The notes under the pieces were generated by a model, which saw only the letters and a list, made by a program, of their open reading frames with translations, was not told where the DNA came from and searched no databases. Made by a program: the position numbers and the translations under genes. DNA of 34,645 bases, from NCBI GenBank assembly GCA_934409175.1, contig CAKRVX010000015.1:1-34645 (forward strand), in the 5' to 3' direction. The stretch is from an uncultured Blautia sp. Lineage in GTDB: Bacteria > Bacillota > Clostridia > Lachnospirales > Lachnospiraceae. Below are positions 1-6,435 of the stretch, one piece after another; position 1 is the first letter of the stretch, and each line of letters begins with the position of its first letter.

Positions 1-1
1 T

Positions 2-187
2 ATCAGGATGATAAAAGAAGGAATAGTGACTTCGGTAAATGGAAAAGAAATTCCAATTCAGGCAGAATCTATATGTGTACACAGTGATAGCCCTATGGCA
101 TTAAATTATGCGAAGAAGGTAAGAAAAGCATTGGAGCAGGAAGGTATCCTGATTTGCAATATGGAAGAATTTCTGAGAAATAAATAA
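2..187 (+). CDS. pxpA: 5-oxoprolinase subunit A (PxpA/LamB-YcsF family), C-terminal fragment
   Basis: Only the last 61 codons are in the window; the gene begins upstream. The visible tail contains a stretch reading V-T-S-V-N-G-K-E-I followed by A-E-S-I-C-V-H-S-D-S-P, which matches the conserved end of the LamB/YcsF family. In that family PxpA works with PxpB and PxpC in ATP-dependent opening of 5-oxoproline to glutamate in the cytoplasm. The frame stays open to a TAA at 185-187 and is followed within 20 bp by a strong terminator hairpin, so it is probably the last gene of its operon. The family call rests on this short conserved tail only; the partner subunits are not visible. Confidence 0.8.
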   Translation: MRMIKEGIVTSVNGKEIPIQAESICVHSDSPMALNYAKKVRKALEQEGILICNMEEFLRNK

Positions 188-203
188 CGAGAAAGAAATA
201 TAT

Positions 204-248
204 AAAAAGGAGGCAAAATCGTAACAGTTCGATTCTGCCTCCTTTTTT
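204..248. terminator. bidirectional intrinsic terminator between convergent pxpA and symporter genes
   Basis: A long stem (AAAAAGGAGGC on the left, GCCTCCTTTTTT on the right, continuing through AAATCG/CGATT with one mismatch) closes a short loop. T-runs lie on both strands, so it can end transcription from the left (pxpA) and from the right (the minus-strand symporter). Confidence 0.85.
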
Positions 249-345
249 GGTGCTTTGGTTAAGCGTTGACCATGAACGAATAACTGTGAAGCCATTATTT
301 GGTGAAATTGTCATATAGAATATGTATTCCAAAGATTTTTTACAC

Positions 346-1569
346 TTATTCGTCCAGTTTGATCTTCTCTTTCAGAACCACACATCCTGCCATATCGCCG
401 ATAACATTAACACAGGTAGCTCCCATATCGCAGAGGGTATTGATACTGATATAAACACCCATAACACCTGCCGGCAGGCCTGCCATTGTTGCAAGTGCAG
501 CGAAGGATGCAATGGCGCCTCCAGGAATTCCGGGTGTTCCCACTGACAGGAGTACATTTGCCAGAAGGATTACGACCATCATGGAAACACTTACGTTAAT
601 TCCGCAGGCATTTGCAAAGAACATGATCATGAATGACATCAAAATAGATACGGCATCCATATTTACAGTAGCACCAAGAGGAATGGCGATACTTGTGATC
701 TTGTTGGAAACACCCATTTCATTTTCCATACGCTGTTTGCTGATCGGAATAGTTGCTGAACTGGAGCAGGTTCCGAATGCATTTAAAGCTGCCGGCAGCA
801 TTGCTTCGAAAAATTTAGCAGGGCTTTCTTTTCCGATAAATTTCACGGAACCACCGTAAACGATCAGGGCAAATCCGAAGAAGGCCACATACAGGATAAT
901 CAGTTGGGTTGCCAGTGAAACAATTGTTTCTGTACCATTAGCTTCAACAACCGGAACGATAGTACAGAAAACACCAACCGGTGTGAAATACATAACTGTG
1001 CTGATTACTTTCAGACAGACTTCGTTGCAGGAATCAATCACGTTCAGAAGTGCTTTGCCTTTTTCACCGATGGCAATGAGAGTGAATCCTACGATTACTG
1101 CGAATACAAGTACCTGAAGCATGTTCCCGTTTGCAAAAGCTGCTACCGGATTTGATGGAATCAGGTTCTTGATGGTATCCAGGATGCTGGTCATTTCTGT
1201 TGCCTGGATGTCTGAAGTTGCCATTTCGAATTTGACGCCCTCGCCAAGATGGATCAGTCGCGGAATGATCAGTCCTGCCAGGCTGGCCAGTGCTGTTGTG
1301 CACAGGAAGAAGATCATGGCACCGGCAGTGATCTTACCGGTTGTACGGGCATTGCCAATGCTGGAAATTCCCATGATGATTGAACAGAAGACAAGTGGAA
1401 AGATCATCATATTCAGAGCATTCATGTAAATGCTTCCGATAAGACTGGTAACAGTAAGTACCGGCTCAAATCTGCCTGCCAGAAACAGTCCGGTGAAGAT
1501 ACCGAGGATCAGACCGATAAAAATTGCTGTGGTAATGTGCTTTTTATACCACGAATAGAAATTTTTCAT
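346..1569 (-). CDS. dicarboxylate/amino acid:cation symporter (DAACS, GltP/SstT-like)
   Basis: A 407-residue integral membrane protein of the glutamate-transporter fold, of usual length. Signature elements are visible in order: the serine-rich hairpin tip C-S-S-S-A-T-I-P (268-275), the NMD motif (303-305) in P-L-G-A-T-V-N-M-D, the second hairpin G-T-P-G-I-P-G-G (344-351), and the last-helix D-M-G-A-T-C-V-N-V-I-G-D (381-392). In archaeal GltPh and the EAATs, an arginine in this last motif binds the side-chain carboxylate of aspartate or glutamate; here that position is Ala384, while Asp381, Asn388 and Asp392 are kept. NMDGT is also altered to NMDAV. The substrate is therefore probably a neutral amino acid such as serine or threonine (inference). 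GGAGGG lies six to seven bases before the ATG. A perfect inverted repeat sits just upstream of that ribosome binding site. Confidence 0.92.
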   Translation of the reverse strand: MKNFYSWYKKHITTAIFIGLILGIFTGLFLAGRFEPVLTVTSLIGSIYMNALNMMIFPLVFCSIIMGISSIGNARTTGKITAGAMIFFLCTTALASLAGLIIPRLIHLGEGVKFEMATSDIQATEMTSILDTIKNLIPSNPVAAFANGNMLQVLVFAVIVGFTLIAIGEKGKALLNVIDSCNEVCLKVISTVMYFTPVGVFCTIVPVVEANGTETIVSLATQLIILYVAFFGFALIVYGGSVKFIGKESPAKFFEAMLPAALNAFGTCSSSATIPISKQRMENEMGVSNKITSIAIPLGATVNMDAVSILMSFMIMFFANACGINVSVSMMVVILLANVLLSVGTPGIPGGAIASFAALATMAGLPAGVMGVYISINTLCDMGATCVNVIGDMAGCVVLKEKIKLDE

Positions 1570-1584
1570 TTGTTCCCTCCTTCA

Positions 1585-1614
1585 TTTTCCTGAATATTTC
1601 CAGATTCAGGAAAA
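1585..1614 (-). promoter_or_regulatory. 11-bp inverted repeat in the symporter leader (operator or mRNA hairpin)
   Basis: The arms TTTTCCTGAAT (1585-1595) and ATTCAGGAAAA (1604-1614) are perfect complements around an 8-base spacer. The repeat ends a few bases before the symporter's Shine-Dalgarno on the minus strand. It could be a protein operator (for example for the LysR regulator nearby) or an RNA hairpin that affects ribosome access. No T-run follows immediately on the minus strand, which argues against a simple terminator. Confidence 0.6.
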
Positions 1615-1764
1615 ATAACATGAAATTACTTTACCACAATAACGTGTAAATTACAATGCCAGTATAATTTGTGCTGGCCGGCAATCTGATTCATGCAGGA
1701 TAAATTTTTATCTGCAGGGTGGAGGAATGAGGCATAGCGATGAATACGGCGATTGACGCAGGTA

Positions 1765-1794
1765 TTGAATATGACGGATTGTCTATGATATGAT
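1765..1794 (+). promoter_or_regulatory. putative sigma-A promoter for the DUF3783 gene
   Basis: TTGAAT (1765-1770) and TATGAT (1789-1794) are separated by 18 bp, about 65 bp before the start codon. The hexamers are good but not perfect. Confidence 0.45.
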
Positions 1795-1858
1795 AGAAAA
1801 AAATAAGAAAGAATACCCGATTCGTGCCGGTGAGGTAAGAACAGAAAGGAAAATCTAT

Positions 1859-2251
1859 ATGAAACCAACGATTTTATTAATAAATTTTAAAGATCAGCAG
1901 AAACTTCGTAAATTAAAAATGGCACTACTGCCATTTAAGATCCGTTTAAAAACAATAGAACCGCAGGACTACTGTCAGCCGATTGGTTATCTGGCGGGAA
2001 TAAAGGAAATTTCTCAGGCAGAGATTCCATCAGCATTAATTTCGCAGGAACAGATGGAAAAAGAAATGTTGATTCTTGCAGCAATTACTGGCAATTTATT
2101 TGATCAGGTGCTTTATACACTGCGAAAAGCAGGAACCCCTGTGGACTATAAAGCAGTTCTGACAGAGCATAATCAGAACTGGAATTGCATCCAGCTTTAT
2201 AAAGAACTGGAGAAAGAACATCTGATGTATCATCCGCAATCTGGAAAATAA
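1859..2251 (+). CDS. DUF3783 domain-containing protein
   Basis: A 130-residue soluble protein. The ATG at 1859 is chosen because AGAAAGGA lies eight bases upstream; a longer in-frame start at 1790 has no ribosome binding site and would overlap the predicted promoter. The sequence has an N-terminal beta-rich half (I-L-L-I-N-F then K-I-R-L-K-T-I) and a P-I-G-Y-L-A-G motif typical of DUF3783, a small family of unknown function common in Clostridia. The C-terminal half is helical. It lies 113 bp before the LysR gene in the same direction. No catalytic motif is visible and no role is assigned. The family call is from recall of the motif. Confidence 0.7.
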   Translation: MKPTILLINFKDQQKLRKLKMALLPFKIRLKTIEPQDYCQPIGYLAGIKEISQAEIPSALISQEQMEKEMLILAAITGNLFDQVLYTLRKAGTPVDYKAVLTEHNQNWNCIQLYKELEKEHLMYHPQSGK

Positions 2252-2325
2252 AACTGTACAGAACCCGGAATTATATGGCAGAAGCAGGAAAGCAGTTGCA
2301 ATAAAAGTATGAGGCATTGAATTTG

Positions 2326-2343
2326 ATCAGATGATAATCTGAT
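2326..2343 (+). promoter_or_regulatory. 7-bp dyad upstream of the LysR gene (possible autoregulatory site)
   Basis: ATCAGAT (2326-2332) and ATCTGAT (2337-2343) flank a GATA spacer, 21 bp before the LysR start codon. LysR proteins often bind dyads of this size near their own promoters, but no promoter could be placed here with confidence. Confidence 0.35.
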
Positions 2344-2364
2344 TTACACCCAAGAGGAGAAGCT

Positions 2365-3288
2365 ATGACATTAACACAGATGAATTACATCATTACAATT
2401 TCGGAAACCGGTTCATTAAATAAGGCTGCCGAGGTATTATATATTTCTCAGCCATCATTGACAAATGCAGTGAAGGAACTGGAGAAAGAGCTTGGAATCA
2501 CCATATTTAACCGCAGCGGCCGCGGTGTGACACTGACTAATGATGGTACAGAATTTCTGATGTATGCCCGCCAGATTTATGGTCAGTATGAAAGTGTTCT
2601 GGAAAAGTACAGTGGGGGCGGCTCTTATAAGAAGAAATTCGGTGTTTCCACCCAGCATTATTCCTTTGCCGTGAAAGCGTTTGTGGATATGGCACAGGAA
2701 TTTGATATGTCAGAATATGAATTTGCCATCAGAGAGACAAAGACAGCAGAGGTGATCAGTGATGTCAGTACTATGAAAAGTGAAGTCGGTGTGCTTTATC
2801 TGAGTGATTTCAATCGCAAAGCATTGCTGAAACTTCTTCATTCTGCAAATCTGGAATTTCACCATCTTATAGACTGCCAGGCGTATGTATATTTATGGAA
2901 GAATCATCCGCTGGCAAAGGAAAGATCTATCAGTTACAGTCAGTTGGAAAGGTATCCATGCCTGTCATTTGAGCAGGGAGATAAGAGTAATTTTTATCTG
3001 GCAGAGGAAATATTGTCTACCAATGAATATTCCAGAACAGTTAAGGCCTCAGATCGTGCAACTATGTTGAATCTGATGGTAGGTCTGAACGGATATACTT
3101 TGTGTTCGGGAATTATCTGTGAAGAGTTGAACGGCAGTGATTATCTGGCAATCCCGTTCGAGGGAGATGAACAGAACCAGAACAGTGATATGGAAATTGG
3201 CTACATCACAAGAAAGAATTCTATTCTCAGCAAGATGGGGGATATGTATGTATCTTCCCTTAAGAAATATCTGGAACAGAATGTGTGA
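2365..3288 (+). CDS. LysR family transcriptional regulator
   Basis: A 307-residue protein of normal LysR length. The N-terminal winged helix-turn-helix (about residues 3-62) includes T-G-S-L-N-K-A-A-E-V-L-Y-I-S-Q-P-S-L-T, the classic LysR HTH, followed by the linker helix and an effector domain of about 220 residues. AGAGGAG six bases upstream supports the ATG at 2365. Its target is unknown. The divergent neighbours upstream (symporter with an inverted repeat in its leader, DUF3783 gene) are candidates, and the small dyad just before this gene may be an autoregulatory site. Only 32 bp separate it from the next gene, so the two are probably co-transcribed. Confidence 0.93.
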   Translation: MTLTQMNYIITISETGSLNKAAEVLYISQPSLTNAVKELEKELGITIFNRSGRGVTLTNDGTEFLMYARQIYGQYESVLEKYSGGGSYKKKFGVSTQHYSFAVKAFVDMAQEFDMSEYEFAIRETKTAEVISDVSTMKSEVGVLYLSDFNRKALLKLLHSANLEFHHLIDCQAYVYLWKNHPLAKERSISYSQLERYPCLSFEQGDKSNFYLAEEILSTNEYSRTVKASDRATMLNLMVGLNGYTLCSGIICEELNGSDYLAIPFEGDEQNQNSDMEIGYITRKNSILSKMGDMYVSSLKKYLEQNV

Positions 3289-3320
3289 GACGATAATTGA
3301 GGAAAGATGAGGGCATATAT

Positions 3321-4190
3321 ATGAAAAAGTGTAAGGCGTGTAACAGTAAAATAGAGGATGACTGTATTTATTGTCCCATCTGTGGGACGAAGATAGAGGA
3401 GCCGGCATACGAATCCTATCCCCACAAAAAGAAACGAAAAGGAATTGTGGTCACAATAATAGTTTGCTTTGTTGCGGCGGCAGTGTGTATTACTCTGCTG
3501 ATATTAAATAAAAAAATCTTTTCGTATGATCACAGGATTGATACTGCAAAATCTGCAGCCGGTCTGACTCAGGCTCCGGAACCTGTAGCAATGGCAGCAT
3601 CGACAGCGACACCGGAACCTGCTGCTGTATCAGAATCTACTGCTGTATCAGAACCTACGGCAACACCAGAACCCACTTCTGCACCTGAAGTCTATGCTGC
3701 GTCCGATATTGTTGCCAGTCTGGTCGCTAAAGATTTTGCAGATACAAGTGAACTGATGGATGCCCCGGTTCTGTCGGCGAAAGCCACATCTGTGATCGAT
3801 CAGGAAAATATAAATAATAGCCCTATGTGTGCTTTTGATAACGACACTCAGACAAATTGGCAGGAAGGAGTAGATGGTCCGGGAATTGGGCAGGGGATTA
3901 CAGCACATTTTGATGGAAACGTGAAAGTCAGCTGTATGTTGTTTAAACTTGGAAACTGGAAAGATGCAAAGAATTTTTATGGAAATAATCGTCCTTCAAA
4001 ACTGGGAATAACTATTGGTGATTTTAGTACAGAGATAGAATTTCCGACGAGCTGGGAAGAATTTTGCGTAGAGTTAAATCATCCTTATGCGGCAGATTCG
4101 ATTACATTTACCATTGATGATGTTTATCAGGGAACAAGCTGGGATGACACCGCAATTTCCGATATCAGGATTCTTTGTGTTAAGGAGTGA
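3321..4190 (+). CDS. zinc-ribbon membrane protein with C-terminal discoidin-like (NADase-type glycan-binding) domain
   Basis: A 289-residue protein. It begins with a cytoplasmic zinc ribbon (C4-x2-C7, C18-x2-C21), then a basic stretch K-K-K-R-K and one TM helix (about residues 35-56). A low-complexity linker with repeated T-P-E-P and A-V-S-E elements follows (about 75-120). The extracellular C-terminal domain (about 145-289) contains A-F-D-N-D-T-Q-T-N-W-Q-E-G and N-N-R-P-S-K-L, the pattern of the discoidin-like domain annotated as NADase-type glycan-binding. It probably anchors in the membrane and binds a surface glycan; no enzyme motif is seen. The ATG at 3321 is preferred over a TTG at 3297 because GAGGG lies seven bases upstream. 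It closes the LysR transcription unit. Confidence 0.75.
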   Translation: MKKCKACNSKIEDDCIYCPICGTKIEEPAYESYPHKKKRKGIVVTIIVCFVAAAVCITLLILNKKIFSYDHRIDTAKSAAGLTQAPEPVAMAASTATPEPAAVSESTAVSEPTATPEPTSAPEVYAASDIVASLVAKDFADTSELMDAPVLSAKATSVIDQENINNSPMCAFDNDTQTNWQEGVDGPGIGQGITAHFDGNVKVSCMLFKLGNWKDAKNFYGNNRPSKLGITIGDFSTEIEFPTSWEEFCVELNHPYAADSITFTIDDVYQGTSWDDTAISDIRILCVKE

Positions 4191-4211
4191 TATAAAAAAT
4201 GGAACAGAACA

Positions 4212-4246
4212 GGCCACCTGCTTACCGGCAGGTGGCCGTTATTTTA
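4212..4246. terminator. intrinsic terminator between convergent genes
   Basis: A perfect 10-bp GC-rich stem, GGCCACCTGC/GCAGGTGGCC, closes a six-base loop and is followed by GTTATTTTAT. The right-hand end reaches the stop codon of the minus-strand deacylase gene. The T-run is good on the plus strand and poor on the minus strand. Confidence 0.8.
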
Positions 4247-4786
4247 TATTCCCGCAAGTTTGACAAATGTGGGTTTGTGTTTTACAGCAGGAAGAAAGAT
4301 ATTTAACACATCATCAGTTTTTATGCGAAGACTGGAAGTGTTGATACATGGGTGACAGCCAAGATAAGGCTGGGCCAGCAGATCCTCATCCATCAGCAGC
4401 TGCACTTTGTTATTTTTATCATTCATAAGCCCCATTACGCTGACAGATCCCGGGGTTATGTCCAGAAATTCTTCCATATATTTCTCACTGGCAAAAGAGA
4501 GACGGGCTGAACCGATCTGAGAGGAGAGTTCCCTGGTCTTGAATTTTTTATCTCCCGGCATCAGCAGAAGATAAAAATCGGTTTCCTGTCTGTTACAGAG
4601 AAACAGGTTTTTGCACATATGTGTTCTCATTAACTTGTCCACATCCTGACATTCCTCAATGGTCATGGCCGGTTCATGATCTACCTGATGGTAGGAGATT
4701 CCAAGACAATCCAGAAGGTCATAAACGCGGATTTCTTTATCAGGTCGTCCGGATTCATCTGTAGGGCGTCCATTTAACATTTCCAT
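4244..4786 (-). CDS. prolyl-tRNA editing-like aminoacyl-tRNA deacylase (ProX/PrdX family)
   Basis: A 180-residue free-standing YbaK/ProRS-INS editing domain. These cytoplasmic proteins hydrolyse mischarged tRNA, typically Ala-tRNA(Pro). The sequence shows the conserved lysine in K-N-L-F-L-C-N-R (about residue 59) and the C-terminal L-G-C-H-P-C-I-N-T-S-S-L, the ProX/PrdX version of the G-x-H-P-x-x-N motif. The first 20 residues are a variable extension. The start has AAAGGA about ten bases upstream, and a well-formed minus-strand promoter lies at 4829-4857. It appears monocistronic and shares its end with the terminator at 4212-4246. Exact tRNA specificity cannot be read from the sequence. Confidence 0.88.
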   Translation of the reverse strand: MEMLNGRPTDESGRPDKEIRVYDLLDCLGISYHQVDHEPAMTIEECQDVDKLMRTHMCKNLFLCNRQETDFYLLLMPGDKKFKTRELSSQIGSARLSFASEKYMEEFLDITPGSVSVMGLMNDKNNKVQLLMDEDLLAQPYLGCHPCINTSSLRIKTDDVLNIFLPAVKHKPTFVKLAGI

Positions 4787-4828
4787 GATATTTTATTCCT
4801 TTCATTGTCCAATAGTAAATGTATAAAA

Positions 4829-4857
4829 ATTGTAACACAGGAGCGTAAAATTGACAA
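4829..4857 (-). promoter_or_regulatory. sigma-A promoter for the deacylase gene
   Basis: On the minus strand TTGTCA (complement of 4852-4857) and TACAAT (complement of 4829-4834) are spaced by exactly 17 bp. The -35 element overlaps the first copy of a direct repeat that also carries plus-strand -35 sequences. Confidence 0.65.
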
Positions 4858-4894
4858 TAAATTCCCCATTTCACATCTTATAAAATTGACAATA
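4846..4894. repeat. 14-bp direct repeat at divergent promoters
   Basis: TAAAATTGACAATA occurs twice, at 4846-4859 and 4881-4894, 35 bp apart. Each copy holds a consensus TTGACA. The left copy overlaps the minus-strand deacylase -35 and the right copy is the -35 of the plus-strand promoter. Confidence 0.8.
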
Positions 4895-4915
4895 TTATAT
4901 ATGAAGATTTATAAT
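4886..4915 (+). promoter_or_regulatory. strong sigma-A promoter opening the type VII secretion block
   Basis: Consensus TTGACA (4886-4891) and consensus TATAAT (4910-4915) with an 18-bp spacer, 31 bp before the ATG at 4947. No clear terminator is seen on the plus strand until the weak hairpins at 12805 and 15855, so it may drive much of the block to 18098. Confidence 0.75.
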
Positions 4916-4946
4916 ACCAATATCAAACAGAAGGGGGAGAAGAAGT

Positions 4947-5984
4947 ATGAAAAGCTGCAGTTGCTGTGGAAAAGAGATACCTGAAAATACAGCATATTGC
5001 CCACATTGCGGACAAATACAGAACAAAGTGGAAAATGTAAAAGAATCCGCGGAAAATAAAAAAAGGATTCGGTATTGTACTGCATGTGGAGAAAAAATAG
5101 AAGGAAATTCAGCATTTTGTCCGGCCTGTGGAAAACAGCTTAAAGATGCAGTTCCAGATATTCATGTAGAACCAGAACACAACAATATGGAAGAAAAAAG
5201 CACAAAAACTGAAAAAATCGTGCCTGTAATACAAAGTGCGGTATTTCTTGCTCTTGTTATATGTTATACAATCAATCTTGCGTATGGATTATTTTCTGCA
5301 TTTTCATTTTTTACGTTGATTGCCAGCACATTTACGGTTCTGATATGTATTGCAATGTGGATGATTTACTGTAGCGGCAGGAGGGGAACATTGAATACTG
5401 TAGGTTTTTCCATGATCAACGTAGTGACTGCCATAAGATTTGCCTTTCGGATTGTGTTGAGCATTATTTTCGTGATTTTGGCCATCGCTGTGAAGGCAGA
5501 AATTGAGGTATATCTGTTCCTGGCAATCATAATATTTCTTGATCTGTTCTACTGGGGTTCTGTTATGAGGATATTCAGCGGTATGACGGCAAATGCCAAG
5601 GGCCATGAGACCACGGTCAAAGTAGGTATTTATCCTATTGTTATTCTTGGTGTGAATGCAGTGATAAGGTTAGTAGTGTTTACATGGGCAAGTTTCCTGC
5701 AGATGACTGCTAATCAGATTACAGGGACATTGAATCAGTATGGGTACAATACATCATCTGCAATAGGAGAAATGTTTGCAGATGCGGGACTTGGATATGA
5801 TCTGGGATATGGTCAGTCTTCGGCATTTGTTCAGTCAATTCTGAATCCTGTCAATGGAGGAGTCCAGAATATTCTCGGATATGGTCAGAATCCGCTTATT
5901 ATGATAATTGCGCTTGCGATTCCTGTACTGGAAATGATTCTTTTGATAAAATTACATTCTTATATGAGCTACAAAAAAAAGTGA
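4947..5984 (+). CDS. double zinc-ribbon polytopic membrane protein
   Basis: A 345-residue protein of unrecognised function. Two N-terminal zinc ribbons are clear (C4-x2-C7/C18-x2-C21 and C44-x2-C47/C58-x2-C61). An acidic linker follows, then about six hydrophobic segments between residues 90 and 340, with a glycine- and tyrosine-rich stretch containing D-L-G-Y-G-Q before the last helix. The ribbons are presumably cytoplasmic. AGGGGGAGAAGA precedes the ATG. It is the first gene after a near-consensus promoter and lies 16 bp before a second zinc-ribbon gene, upstream of the type VII ATPase. Whether it belongs functionally to that locus is inference from position. Confidence 0.75.
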   Translation: MKSCSCCGKEIPENTAYCPHCGQIQNKVENVKESAENKKRIRYCTACGEKIEGNSAFCPACGKQLKDAVPDIHVEPEHNNMEEKSTKTEKIVPVIQSAVFLALVICYTINLAYGLFSAFSFFTLIASTFTVLICIAMWMIYCSGRRGTLNTVGFSMINVVTAIRFAFRIVLSIIFVILAIAVKAEIEVYLFLAIIIFLDLFYWGSVMRIFSGMTANAKGHETTVKVGIYPIVILGVNAVIRLVVFTWASFLQMTANQITGTLNQYGYNTSSAIGEMFADAGLGYDLGYGQSSAFVQSILNPVNGGVQNILGYGQNPLIMIIALAIPVLEMILLIKLHSYMSYKKK

Positions 5985-6000
5985 ATGGGGGGCTGTACAT

Positions 6001-6330
6001 ATGATCTGCAGAAAATGTGGAACAGAAAATCATGAATACAGTTCATATTGTAAAATATGCGGAGCACCTTTGCCGAAAGAAGAGACGGGAGAAGTTTCCA
6101 AAGCACATAAAGTTATAGGAACGTGGACTTATCTGGGATTTGAAATTTTATTTGCAATTCCTGTGGTGGGTCTGGTCAGTCTTTTGTTTCTTGCTTTGGG
6201 GGGAACAGATAACGAGAATCTCAGAAATTTTGCAAGGGCTTATTTATGTAAGATGCTCATTGTGGTAATTATTGTAGCTGTTTTGTTTTTAACGGGAATA
6301 ATTTCAGTTACGGATTTACTGTACCTGTAG
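6001..6330 (+). CDS. small zinc-ribbon membrane protein
   Basis: A 109-residue protein with an N-terminal zinc ribbon (C3-x2-C6, C17-x2-C20), a short charged linker and two hydrophobic helices (about residues 39-62 and 77-103). A GGGGGG run eleven bases before the ATG acts as ribosome binding site. It resembles the preceding gene in its start (M-I-C-R-K-C-G versus M-K-S-C-S-C-C-G), which suggests a common origin of the ribbon module. No function is recognised. Confidence 0.75.
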   Translation: MICRKCGTENHEYSSYCKICGAPLPKEETGEVSKAHKVIGTWTYLGFEILFAIPVVGLVSLLFLALGGTDNENLRNFARAYLCKMLIVVIIVAVLFLTGIISVTDLLYL

Positions 6331-6435
6331 AATTATTTTTTATGTTATAGGGAATTACTTCGTAATGTTCCGATGACATAAAAAACTTGTTGTTGATTGG
6401 GACACAGGAAATATCAGAGAAATGCAGAGGGGCGT

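Noticed and set aside
1790..1858. Upstream extension of the DUF3783 protein
   Set aside because: No ribosome binding site exists before the ATG at 1790 and the extension overlaps the likely promoter.
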